In this document: positions 11,613 through 22,549 of the stretch, piece after piece
Layout of the letters: each line of letters starts with the position of its first letter
Numbering within the stretch: position 1 is the stretch's first letter
Source of the DNA: Misgurnus anguillicaudatus
Lineage: Eukaryota > Chordata > Actinopteri > Cypriniformes > Cobitidae
Direction: 5' to 3'
Assembly: GCF_027580225.2 (NCBI RefSeq)
Contig: NC_073356.2
Span: forward strand, 6,978,501-7,042,500
Length of the DNA: 64,000 nucleotides
Position numbers and translations under genes: made by a program
Notes under the pieces: generated by a model
What the model was told of the DNA's origin: nothing
The model's database searches: none
What the model saw: only the letters and a program-made list of their open reading frames with translations

Positions 11613-13812
11613 TAATAATTTTTTTTACAAACTTTCATATTTTGGCCAGGAAAAATTTGTTTTTTGTCTTATGGGTTGTAAATGTATGTGTTGTCCCTGA
11701 AATACATTTTGAAATATATATGACAATTAAAACGACAATTTGTAGTCCCCACAAAGATAGAAATACCAGTGTTTTTATGATCTTGGGAAGACATTTTGAG
11801 TTCCAAATGAGGAAACAGGCTTATAAAGCAAAAATAGTAGCAGAAAGTTTTCTGTGATGGTTGGGAGCGAGCAAGCGTGTGTGTGAAATTTCTTTTGTAG
11901 CAATATATATATATATATATTACTAATCAAATATGGCTGCAAGTTGATAACTTTAAATCTCATTGATTTGCAAATAGTGGGTGTTTCTCAAATGCCAGGG
12001 TACGTCATCACAAGTCATCAAAGGACATCTTAATTCAAAGGATGTTTCAAACGCCTCCTCTGTTTTATTTGGCCACTTTTGAAGGATGCATGAACTGTAT
12101 CCTTTGTGCCCTCAAATTACCCACAATACTTTGCACACATTCAAAAAACATCAAATTGGCACTTTTGTGAACCAGTTTCATTCTAAAATATAAGCCAAAC
12201 ATTGGTAGGAAACGAGTGGGCACAGAGCTCACCCAATTTCAGTATGAAATGTAAAACAAAAACATGTTTTACGCACAGAGACATTTATGTTTTCCTTGAT
12301 TTGTTTGTAAATTAATCATTATGTTAAACTGATGGAGACCACAAATGGTTGATATATGATTCTCATTCACAGTACTAAATTAATGGAAAGTTGTAATAAC
12401 TTTTGTGGTGAAAAATTGCATTACAATATATTCAACTTCTCACTTAATAGTTTTTATGACAAGACCACGAGGCGGGAACCGTTATGACGTTGCCATGGAC
12501 GTCTATTAGACCGTCTCATTCTAGCGTTTAAAGTTGTGGATGACTGTAACCTTGAACTGTCAGAAGAACTGTACTAGAAAGGAAACAGCCTTCCTAGAGC
12601 GCATTTTTGCATTTGAGAAACACACAGAGTTTTTGAGACTGACAAAACCATGCGGGTGTGGTTTGTGGTTCACAGCAGCCAACAAACTACGCCCGTGTGA
12701 TGTCATTAGCTTCAAAAAACCAAGGATTTAGTGAGAGTCATTATCCATCATTGATTGGATAAATAAAGCTGTGGCAAAATGACTGAATTAAAATAGCGCG
12801 CTACCGTTTTAATGTGCAGCAAATTGGTTTCCATGGCAATGATGTACTTTTGCATTTTACTCTTGTACCCGTAATCTTACTGTTACCATTGCAATTTTAA
12901 AAACATTTAATATGATTGATAATAAATATAGCAAACTTCCTACAAAGCCCCAGTTGTGCTTTTAATGACTCAATAATGAGTTGGTTAATTTTTAATTAAT
13001 AAATTAAAGGAATAACATTGGTACTAGGAATAAAAAAGATTGTATTCATAAAAACAAATGGATTTAGCGTGGTGAGAACTAATGTTTCTCATATGTTTAT
13101 CATAATAAACATCCACATGGGTTCTTTTCAGTCCTTTTCCACTCCTTTCATCTGTTCTCGGTATGTGACTGCGGTTATCATTCAAACAGCCGTAAAAAGG
13201 AAGTACTTCATGACATTCACATCTTTGAGCATGCACAGTATCTGACGGGTCCTCCTTTAGCAAGACCTGGAGGCGTTGCAGTGACCTGATTTTCTTAAAA
13301 ATACTTTTTTTCTCAATTCCTAGAACGCAAAGAATGGACTTGTGTTTTCTTGAAGACCGGTCTTGCCAGTCAACCTTGAAAGAACGAACTTGGAAGGATA
13401 CAAGGACAGAGACGCATCTTTGTAAGAATTGAGATGTGCTGTGATCTTCTTGTTGGTTACCTGACCTTCTGTTTAACTAAATTCAACATCACAACATTCA
13501 TAAAATGATCAATCTATTATTTGCATAGTTTTCATCATTGTTTCAACGCATGTTATTGTTGCATTTTGTCATTTTTAAATGCATATATGAAAGTAAAAAC
13601 ATGTAGGCATATAATGCTGCAAATGCCTTAAGATTGTTTGTGCTGTGCCAATTAAACAATTAAAATTTTAGCAAATTATTTATTTCTGCGTGATTATTAA
13701 AAAAAAGTCTCTTTTAAAAACCCATTTGTTTTCTTTGACCTAACAGGATTAACAGTACTGGCCATTTTAATTGTATTCTAGTATTTAGTTGCTTTTGTCA
13801 TATCAATTCTAT
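11613..13812. other. Gene-free stretch
   Basis: Contains a short (AT)n at about 11902-11920. A possible truncated relative of the 13813 MITE starts at about 11982 (GTGTTTCTCAAATGC). The short frames here lack splice context or protein-like features. Confidence 0.4.
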
Positions 13813-14087
13813 GGCTGTTTCTCAATATGCGTTCTTCAGCGATCTTGCGTCCTTGTGTCCTCTACGTCATCATCAACAGTCGAAGTTCAATTCCAATTCT
13901 CAAGAACGCAAGTACAGAGGACGCATGAAAATACCCGGATGAGTTCTTGATATCGAGGATGCATTGAGTGCAGACTGGCGCGTTGAAATCTGGGGAGGTC
14001 ACGTGACCAGCAGGAAGATCGCACACATATCAATTCTCACAGGTGCGTTCTATGCGTTCTATGCGTTCTTGGAATTGAGAAACAGCC
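13813..14087. mobile_element. TIR MITE, GGCTGTTTCTCAAT ends
   Basis: Terminal inverted repeats GGCTGTTTCTCAAT (left) and ATTGAGAAACAGCC (right) are flanked by TAT on both sides. Each end also has GCGTTCTT/AAGAACGCA words, tandemly repeated at the right end (GTTCTATGC twice). There is no coding capacity. Confidence 0.75.
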
Positions 14088-14107
14088 TATGATTTTATTT
14101 CTTATTC

Positions 14108-14357
14108 ATACCACGGGTCTGTTGAATGGTGTATTCTGATTGGTTGAAAAATTTTCTGTGGTTATGCATTATTTTTTGATAACTTTTCAAATGTCTCAAA
14201 AATAGGCACCATAGAAATGTTTGTGGTAACCGTGGTACAAGAGGAATAATTGACTTTGGTCCTTTGAATTATTTGAAAATAATGCACACCCACATTACCA
14301 CCTTGGGTGTGCATTATTTTCTTATAATTCAATGGCCCGTCTTCAATTATTCCTTAC
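14108..14357 (+). mobile_element. Hairpin-ended non-autonomous element (family H)
   Basis: The left end ATACCACGGGTCTG has its inverted partner ACCGTGGTAC at 14229-14238. A hairpin follows (TTGAATTATTTGAAAATAAT ... ATTATTTTCTTATAATTCAA) and ends in ATTATTCCTTAC. It is closely related to 53161-53441. Confidence 0.7.
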
Positions 14358-14640
14358 ATATTTACTTTCCTGCTTATTTTTTATTCATATTACTTAAGTT
14401 GCTCTTCTGCCTTTTTTATGGTGCTTTTTCATCTGTTAAGCACTTTGGTCAGTCTTGTGGCCGTTTTAAATGTGCTATAAAAATAAACTAAACTTGAAAC
14501 TAGCAAAATGTTTACAAAAGCAGCCTTCTTTTATTAGCCTTCTCGGCTAAAAAGATAATAACAATAACAAATAACAGACATAATGTGAATTATTGACACA
14601 AATAATACATTCATAAGACCAATGAATGCTCATTAGATAT

Positions 14641-14725
14641 GTAAGGAATAATTGACGACGGGCCATTGAATTATAAGAAAATAATGCACACCAAGGTGGT
14701 AATGCGGCACGACGCGAAGCGGAGT
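14641..14725 (-). mobile_element. Partial family H copy (3' hairpin half only)
   Basis: Read on the minus strand it reproduces the distal hairpin arm and terminal end of the 14.1-kb copy (GTGTGCATTATTTTC, AATTCAATGGCCCGTC, ATTATTCCTTAC). It also has loop text shared with the 10.3-kb copy. Confidence 0.65.
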
Positions 14726-15223
14726 TAAATTGCATAGAAGTATGTGGTGCAGCAAATGCAGATATGCGTGTACCGTCACTGCGCCGCCGTGTTTGCAATG
14801 CCTCCAGGTCTTGCTAAAGCAAAGTCCTTTTCCCATAGCACATCATTCTTTTACGATTGACCATTGGCTTTTCTAGGTGGGACTAAAGCGGCCATATTGA
14901 CCATTGCGATCTCCTCCATTCATAGCAATAGCAGTGACGCTATTGTTAATATTAAATATCTTTGATGAACAATTTTATTAAAGCAGCGCTTCAATTTTAA
15001 TAAAAAATTTGGAGTGATGAATATTAAATGTACTGCATGTTACAGTACTTGCTTATTTTACTTAAAAAAGATTTTATTTAAGTCTACATGTCATACTCTG
15101 TTTCTTTCCACAGCTCAAGAGTTTGCTAATGTTTGTTGGAGCGATGGTTTCAAGAAACACACGAGTTGTTAACTATGTTGCGATGGAACTTGTGACCACA
15201 ATTGGCATTTGGGAACGCACTCC

Positions 15224-17398
15224 TGGGCTGGGTTTCCCAAAAGCATCGTAAGGCTAAGTAGATCGTAAAAACGATCGTACGAATCATCTTAGAATTACGG
15301 ACCATTTCCCAAAAGCTTCATAACTTAAGTTGCACTTGAAAATCATCGTAAATCTACGAGTGGGCTGGAGTAATCGTTCATTCATAAGTGCATCGTAAGA
15401 CAACAGAGTTACAAGGTCACCTGCAGGACGACCAGCAAATTACACTCCTGCAATGTAATGATAATGTAATGTTTTAAATGTATATTTATTTATTGGGTTC
15501 TTCTTTGTTTAAATTACTTTAATATAATATATTTAAAATTCAAATGAGAAATTTAAATGACTAAACATAAATTAATAAAGAAGGAAAAGTTTTTGGTACA
15601 ATTTTGGTCAAAGTTGGTACTAGCAAATTGATAAATGGTTCCTAACTGCTGCTATTATTCATCTACAGTAAAAAAAATTGCAAGGGAAATGGCATCTAAT
15701 TAAAGAAACCAAATAAATATTTACGGTACAATGCAATAATCCCTAATAATAAATAAACATAGATATTAAAAAACAAATAAAAAATATAGCTGCAAGCAGC
15801 AATACCGGGGTCAAGCTGAAAATGGCACAGAAGGTTGTAAAGTTGAGTTTGAATAAGCAGTCTAAAGAACCTAGGTAAACCTAACGATTTCAGATGAAAA
15901 AACGCAAAAGTAACCAACAAAAATAATCTATGTCCTTGTCTACTGCAATTGTCCTTCTGTTATTGACCATAATGGAACATTAGAGCACTGAAGGACATGT
16001 GAGTGATGTTTGCAGTGGCAAAACATGGGTCACATCATGTTACAACAAGTTAAATGAGTCAAAAGAGACCACCCCCATGTTCTGATGCAGAGATATAGCT
16101 CTTGCAAAAACGGTTGATAAGGTATTCTCATTCGTTGCTAGGGAGTGAATTGGCAACCACCAATGATTATACTCCAAGCCATGAAAGGAATAATCCATGA
16201 TGACTCAAGGTTTTAGATGTAGTGTTGCAGTAGTTTTAGTACCATATTTCTATCTCAAAACCACTAGATGGCACAATGACAAAATTGTGCATGCAACCTC
16301 AGGTCATGAGCGTATGACGTCTGGTTAGTTTTATGACTATACACTTTAATGTAGTGAAGAAACAGTTGTATGACCAAAGGGTTGCTTGATTTCACAGGTT
16401 TTGTTCAATTATGAGGCCAACTAGTGGTGCAAGCATACAATTTTTTTGTGTAGCCTCAGACTGTGGCCGTACATCAGTGTTTCAAATCTGGTGAAAAAAT
16501 CTCTTTCGTTGCGAAGTTATAACCATTTAGGTGTAAAAAACAAAAAATTTAAAGGTAATTTTTCGTTTATCGCAATTTTCGACCATTTCTGATGAAAATT
16601 TGAATATAACGCCAATATAGTTTTTTGTTCAGAAGGTAATGCGTTGTTCTTCCTATGGTGTTATCGAGTCGATCGGAATAACGCTCGCAGAGATATTTGC
16701 ACGTGTTTTTTAAGTGCTATTTTGATGCACAGAGCTAACCGTAAGGCGAATCCTGGCATGTTTGGTATCGTTGGACTCGGCAACTATTCAAAACTCCACG
16801 GAAACAAGTCCCATGAAAATACATCGATCACAGCCAAAGTTATAGGCGTATAAAACATTCGTCTGGCCACTAGGTGGCGCTGCACCGAAACAGTGCATGC
16901 ACCCTCAGTTCCTGACTGGCATCACAATTACCAAGTGTCGTGTCAATTGGCCTAAGTTTGACGAAGATACAGCCTAAAATCAGTTTTTTTGCGCTCTAAT
17001 AATAATCTAAACTAAAATAGAAAATGCAGAAGGCATTTTGCAGTGGGACAAGTCCTAACTAAATGCGGAAAAGAATATTTTATTATGAACAATTTTAAAA
17101 CATTTAAAAAGTCATTGAACAATAATAAAAATATTATAAAAAATATTTGTGCACATCGGCTAAAGATCATTAGCCTAAACAAGCTTCTGCTACAATTACG
17201 AGTCATTCTATTGGTGAGATTTCAGCACTTGACAAACAGACAGCGACTCATAAGTAGCACTTAAAACCCAGCTGCGAGCGATCGTTATACGTGCATCTTT
17301 GGGAAACACACGTAAATGAACAATGAATGTTCGTTAAGTAGCTCGTAGAAAGTGCTCTTAAGTGCTAAGTTCAATCGTTATCGGGAAACCCAGCCCTG
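15224..17398. mobile_element. 2.2-kb element with GGGCTGGGTTTCCC inverted ends
   Basis: Left end GGGCTGGGTTTCCCAAAAGC at about 15226 and right end GGGAAACCCAGCCC at about 17383-17396 are inverted. The subterminal parts share ATCGTAA/TTACGA and AAGTGC words. A separate sequence (about 15784-16990), opening with TAGCTGCAAGCAGCAATAC, fills the middle and may be a nested insertion. No transposase is visible. Confidence 0.6.
15784..16990. repeat. Nested repeat with three diverged CACTAG-module copies
   Basis: Three related modules occur: 16261 (CCACTAGATGGCAC ... GTGCATGCAACCTCAGGTC), about 16415 (CCAACTAGTGGTGC ... TGTAGCCTCAGACTGTGG) and 16867 (CCACTAGGTGGCGCTG ... GTGCATGCACCCTCAGTTC). The third contains a perfect match to the CTCF core consensus. 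Confidence 0.5.
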
Positions 17399-18180
17399 GA
17401 CAGTACAAAGGCTATGGTGTCCCTTTGTGTCAGGAAGAGGTATGGCACCTTTAGCAGCCCCAGTTTAGTTTTTTGTTGATCAACTGGCACATGCATCGAC
17501 TTAACATACTAGCATTGACACTACACTCTTAAAACAAATGTGTTAAAAACAACACAACATGTGTTATTTTTTACACATGTTCTGAGTGTGCGCAGGGACA
17601 ACACATGTTGAGTTAAATTTAACACAGAATATTTTTTATAAAATGCAACACACAAATGTGGTTCTTCATTAAACACATTAATGTTTAACTTTCTATTAAT
17701 CTAACACAACTGTTTGTTACCGATTAATTGTTTAGTTTTAATATTAAAGAGAAAAAAAAACATATGATTTGTAAACTTTAAATTATGAAATCAAGCAGAC
17801 AACTATTGAATATTGTTCACAAACTATTTATTTGTAAAATAACAAATATTTGACAATTAATGCTTGCATGAAAATATGCTAGTACTCTATGTTGCTAGAT
17901 GTATGCTAATTTAAATAAATGTAAGTGCAAGTATAATAACTTCAAACATACATTACATTGATACGTTTTAAAACACTATTTATAAAATAATTCATTGAAT
18001 TTAAAAGCAACTGTGCTAAACATGTTGAATAGAACAATGTCTGAAATCGTTTCCAACATGCAAATTATCAAAAATTTTTAACTTGTCCTGAAACATTAAC
18101 ATGTTATCTTAAATTTAGAAAAATACTTAAAATGAACTTGACAAGTGTATTCAAAGAAATTTCCGTCACAAAACATTTAG

Positions 18181-18331
18181 GGGCGGTTTCCCGGACAGTG
18201 GATTAGCTTAATCCAGGACTAGGCCTTAGATTAAATAGGAAATATAACTGGTTTCAACAAAAAACATTAATGGTGTGCATTTTTAGGCAAAACAAAGTAA
18301 ACTGATATATTTTAAGATATGTCAGTGCAAG
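18181..18331 (+). mobile_element. MITE family B, copy 3
   Basis: GGGCGGTTTCCCGGACAGTG, GGACTAGGCCTTAGATTAAA and TTTTAAGATATGTCAGTGCA occur in the family order. Confidence 0.7.
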
Positions 18332-18839
18332 TGGTTTTCAGTACCGCACAGGTCAGATTGTCAACATCAGGTGGAAAGGCAAAAGAATCGTTCATTGCAA
18401 CAGTTACGTAGTGGCCTCCATGTCCTGAAGAACCGTTGGAAACCAACTGTGGCTGAGCTGATTTCAGACACCCTTTGATCATTTAGTAAGCAAAGACGTC
18501 ACACTGCTACCAGCCTACACAAATGAAACAATGAACATCATTAGAAAATGTTGTTGCATGAAAATTACTTATTTTATATAAAGTTTAGAGTCACAAAGCC
18601 TACCGGCATCAAGTCCCACAGGACTGACACAGCAGAATTCACACAGCAGAAGATGAACGAGTATCCTTAACATTGTATAACACAGCTCTCATCTGGGTGT
18701 AGTAAACATGCAGGTCACATGCAAAATATAAATGAGAAAAAATTATTTAAAAAGGATTACTTTTATATCGTATTTTGAATGTTACATTTTAAACGTAATT
18801 TTCCAAATTAAACATTTGGAACAGAGATAGGAAATCATA

Positions 18840-18988
18840 CCATTATGTTGACTGTCAGCTTTCTTCAATAAATGTCTGATGTCCATTTTCTTCTCTAAAG
18901 ATGCTTTTTCCCTGAGTTTCTCAATAATTGTCACATTCCCATTTCTTCTTTCCCATCGGTAAGTCTGGAAAACTGGATGTCCCCCTTC
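18840..18988 (-). CDS. Candidate third exon, uncertain
   Basis: On the minus strand a frame of about 48 codons is open with protein-like composition (residues reading GHPVFQTYRWERRNG, then IIEKLREKASLEKKMD). It is followed by a possible donor (ATG/GTATGA). The phase expected from the upstream exon (19379-19477) does not match this frame at the best visible acceptor. Either the acceptor is elsewhere, a base has been lost, or the block is non-coding. No family was recognised. Confidence 0.25.
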
Positions 18989-19051
18989 AGTGAATTTAAA
19001 AAGAAATATTAATATTGGAATTATGAAACACTTTGTGTAAAGTTATCTCCA

Positions 19052-19297
19052 TTTAAATGCGGAGTGCACAATGTTTGAAAAACGCTTTGGAAAAGGAGAC
19101 GGGCCGACTACCAAAACACATTTATAGCCAATCAGCAGTAAGGAGCGTGTCTACTAACCGACATCCTTGCCGGGTTGCTTATGTGTGGGGCGGGTCTTTT
19201 AAAAGAAGGTCCGGATTCTATTGGGGTAGGGGCGTGTTTGTTTAAGTGATTTCAAATATCAACATTGGCTTTCAAACATTGTGCACTCCGCCTTTAA
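19052..19297 (-). mobile_element. MITE family A, copy 3 (full length, minus)
   Basis: Reverse complement of the 7.6-kb copy with extra interior text (GGACCTTCTTTTAAAAGACC on the minus strand), which also explains the GGACCTTCT start of copy 1. Ends are ATGCGGAGTGCACAATG and GTGCACTCCGCCTTTAA. It lies in what would be an intron between the candidate exons. Confidence 0.85.
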
Positions 19298-19378
19298 GTA
19301 TATTACAAACACTGGCATGTCCAGAAATTGGGGATATTCCTTAAAGATTTCACCAATAATTGGTGATTTTGTCATTAC

Positions 19379-19477
19379 CTGTATCCATCTTCTTTGATGA
19401 CTGAAGGTTTGGTCAATGGCATTCTTAATTGATGATGTCCTCCCACTTCAACTCTGTTGAAGCTACCGTCTGATGTT
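19379..19477 (-). CDS. Candidate internal exon, unknown protein
   Basis: A 99-bp block on the minus strand is bounded by an acceptor (GAGATTACAG/A) and a strong donor (GATACAG/GTAATG). In the phase set by the exon at 19661-19751 it is open throughout and reads TSDGSFNRVEVGGHHQ, then LRMPLTKPSVIKEDGYR. The matching phase between the two exons is the main support. No family was recognised. It may belong to an accessory protein carried by the 4.2-kb element. Alternative: chance. Confidence 0.4.
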
Positions 19478-19660
19478 CTGTAATCTCATTTTTATAAATC
19501 CACTGTGTGATGGCCCATCAAAAAAAAAATAAAAAAATAAAATGCTCCTATCATGATCAATGCAAAAATAGCACTTAGTTAGAGTCAAGTACAGTTTTTA
19601 TACACATTGTCAAGTAAGTAATTTCATACACATAAATGAAGTATGTAAAAGCATCCTTAC

Positions 19661-19751
19661 GGTACATGTCCCTCTTTTTGACCAAATGAGACCATAATCC
19701 AAAAACACAATCTCCTTTGAGAGTGCCAGCTTTTCTTTTTCAGATGGATAG
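19661..19751 (-). CDS. Candidate internal exon, unknown protein
   Basis: A 91-bp block on the minus strand has a very good acceptor (TGTAATCTTTTTCAG) and a good donor (GTACC/GTAAGG). It is open in the phase reading YPSEKEKLALSKEIV, then a less polar segment ending KEGHVP. The motif Y-P-S-x-x-E-K-x-x-L-A-x-x-I-V resembles short segments seen in accessory proteins of large fish DNA transposons; that is memory of a pattern, not a search result. A start exon may lie near 20085-20110, where ATGACGAGACAAAAGAAG precedes GTAAAA, but its link is unproven. Confidence 0.4.
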
Positions 19752-22114
19752 CTGAAAAAGATTACAAACAAACATTGACACAAGAATTGTGATTTACATC
19801 TAGTTAAGTATTACTGGGCAGTATTTATAACTCAATAGTGCAAAAACACTTTACAGCTAGTAGCACAAAACTACACTAATCTTATTCACGTAGCACTTTA
19901 GCCTTACTGCAGTGAAAGGTTCGTGAAGTTCGACTCTTAACATTAGACCACTACTCTCCCAGTAATTAATTGCGTCTTGTCTAACTTTATATTGAACGCG
20001 AGCGGCGTGACACGAAAATAAAAAACAGTATTATAAAATGTGGCTGTGCATCATCCAGAATGTACAGCATCACCGATTAATAATGAGTTTTACCTTCTTT
20101 TGTCTCGTCATGCCGCTCACAGATGTACAGTACGTTAGGTACAGTGATGTGCATACTGTTCCACCATGTGCTTAACCAAACGCGACGAGGCGTTGCGATA
20201 ATCGAAAGGCATAATTTATAATGACCCGTCCTATAACGTAAGGACATAAACTGAAAAAAAAAAAACCCGTTACCGCGTGTCACGTCTATTTAGGACACGG
20301 TGTTAAAGATTTACTTTACAGTGCTGCAAGCAAGTGTCACACATATTACTAACACGTAGTCCAATGTGCCTTTCATTAAACAACAATGACTGTTAACATG
20401 AATCTCCAAACGTAACTTTGCAAAACGAGCGAGCATTTAACGTTACCATAATAAAGTTTAAATTAACAGTCTCCTGCACAATTAATACGAAAGTTTCTTA
20501 CACTATATGAAAAATAGATATCATATTATAACTGTAATTTTTAATTTAATTTCTTACCTGATGCAGACAGGAACATTCGTCACGCCCTCTTGACTGGAAA
20601 GGCGGTTGGAAAAGAAAGTCACTGCGCAGGCGCAACACAATAAGCGTTGTGTGTTTGTTTTTTCAATAAAACAAATTCAAAACAGACTGCCAGCCAAGGC
20701 TCAATAATAATGACCATGATTTTCATAATAATTAAATAAAAATAACACACGCAAAAAATACAATTAAAAATACAATAATGCGTAGTTGTCTGTCCATGTG
20801 AAACGTCATCAGCAGATTCGTGTGAACTTATGACAGCCACCAATAGAAGAGAACGCCTGCATAATGTTTGAAATATTACTCTTATTGTGTCACAAAGTGT
20901 ATGTTCAAAAGCTTTTTAGGCGAGAATGTATGAATAAAAAGTTCAAATTTGCGGTCGGTTTATAAAGAGAGCGTTTATTAAAAAATCTGCCCCGACTTTT
21001 TCGGATTTCTGATCCAGACAACCAACGGGTACTTAGCGCTCATGTACCCCGCCCAACGCAGCTTGATCTCGGCAAGTCCTTCTGAAAATCACCGCTGGCC
21101 GCTGGGTGTTATGTGTTAGTAGTGGTTAACAGTGTTATATATATTTTATTTTCGGTACTGTCTTATGGACAATCTTTGGTCTCATAAATATATTATCTGT
21201 TCCTGGGCAAATCGTTTTGACTAAGGACAAAGTTGCATCGTAAAACTTTATATTTTTTATTTAACTTTGTGGTGAAGTGCAGACTTATTTGTGCTTTTGA
21301 CCGAACTTGCTTGTATATTTCCTGTTGCACAAACATCTTATACTTGATAAAGAAATGTGTTATATATGATATTTGGTTTTTATAACAAACAAAAGTACAG
21401 GATAATCAGTGTCAGTGCACGCTGCCTAAATCACTTTTTTTATGAAAACGACAGGATATAGTGTTTTATATCACATTTTTTCGTGTTAATTCGTTTAAAT
21501 ATAAATCGTCATTAAACTACAATAATTATGCATTTCATGTTATTTTGTACTGGTTAACGTGTTTTACACATTCATTGTGTAAGCAGTAAAGCATAATATT
21601 TACACATTATGTGTCAGTTCCAACACAAAAATGTGTTAGAATCCTTTTACACATATTTTGTGTTAATTTTTAACACATCAATTTTAAGAGTGTAGATAGA
21701 AGAGACCTGACCCCATCTCTCCATCAATCCTGGGGTTTAGCCAGTTTCTAGTTTTAAGTCTATTTTAAAGAGGATCTATTTGGAATGCAAAATCTTTTGG
21801 GAAATTACCAAGAGTTTGCATCACATAAAACTTAACATGCTTTGTTGTTCATATCATTTTAACATAACAGTTTCAAAAACAGCATGCATATCACAAAAAA
21901 TCAATCAAAAGAGTAAGAATGAGAACCAAGAGACAAAAACTATTTTACAAGAACTATAGTTCCTCCTCAGGTGTGAACATGATGTAAACTGAGTAGATGA
22001 TCAAAAACTTTCAGAAGTAGGTTTCTGAAACAGATGTAAGAAACAGAACAAAATTAACATCTTCCTCTCCAACTAGCTGTTAAGCTCTTGCATCAGTGAT
22101 TACGAACCGGATCA

Positions 22115-22373
22115 GGGGCCTCATTTATAAAGGGTACCATAGCTCCCACGCAAAGGAGGTGATCTATAAAAAACAAACTTAATGGGAGAATGAGCTTGCA
22201 GGGTGGGATCTGAGGATGATTCATAGACGCACACTTAGGTGATCTGTGATTTATAAAGGGAATATTGCTTTATTTATAAGTCTTAATATTTTTTGCCATA
22301 TGCCATTTTTGGATTTTGTGCGTACGTAGACTTTTAGTAAGGATCCCATGCACAGTTTTATAAATGAGGCCCC
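22115..22373. mobile_element. TIR MITE with GGGGCCTCATTTATAAA ends
   Basis: Perfect 17-bp terminal inverted repeats GGGGCCTCATTTATAAA and TTTATAAATGAGGCCCC, 259 bp in all. The interior repeats GTGATCTxTxATTTATAAA-like words. This is a widespread type in fish genomes. Confidence 0.8.
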
Positions 22374-22479
22374 AGGTCTGTAGTATTGTATATACATATA
22401 TGTTTTAGCTGTATTTGTCATTCATGCCACCAGGGGGAGGACAAGCTCTATTTATCATACCTCATTATACAGAGCATGT

Positions 22480-22481
<2 letters not shown>

Positions 22482-22544
<63 letters not shown>
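22482..22544. repeat. (TG)n microsatellite
   Basis: About 31 uninterrupted TG dinucleotides. Confidence 0.95.

Positions 22545-22549
<5 letters not shown>

Larger units (their letters stand above)
17524..21692. mobile_element. 4.2-kb TIR element with CACTCTTAAAA ends
   Basis: Left end CACTCTTAAAACAAATGTGT and right end ACACATCAATTTTAAGAGTG are inverted. Subterminal regions on both sides are dense in TGTGTTAA/TTAACACA words, as in EnSpm/CACTA elements with repeated transposase-binding sites. The superfamily assignment is tentative and no clear target duplication was found. The interior carries nested MITEs (18181-18331, 19052-19297) and candidate exons on the minus strand (18840-19751). Confidence 0.6.

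Noticed and set aside
14264..14836. Paired frames around 14.3-14.8 kb that share the peptide ALFSYNSMARRQ-like or HYFLIIQWPV
   Set aside because: Both come from the family H hairpin arms, which explains why the same peptide appears twice on opposite strands.
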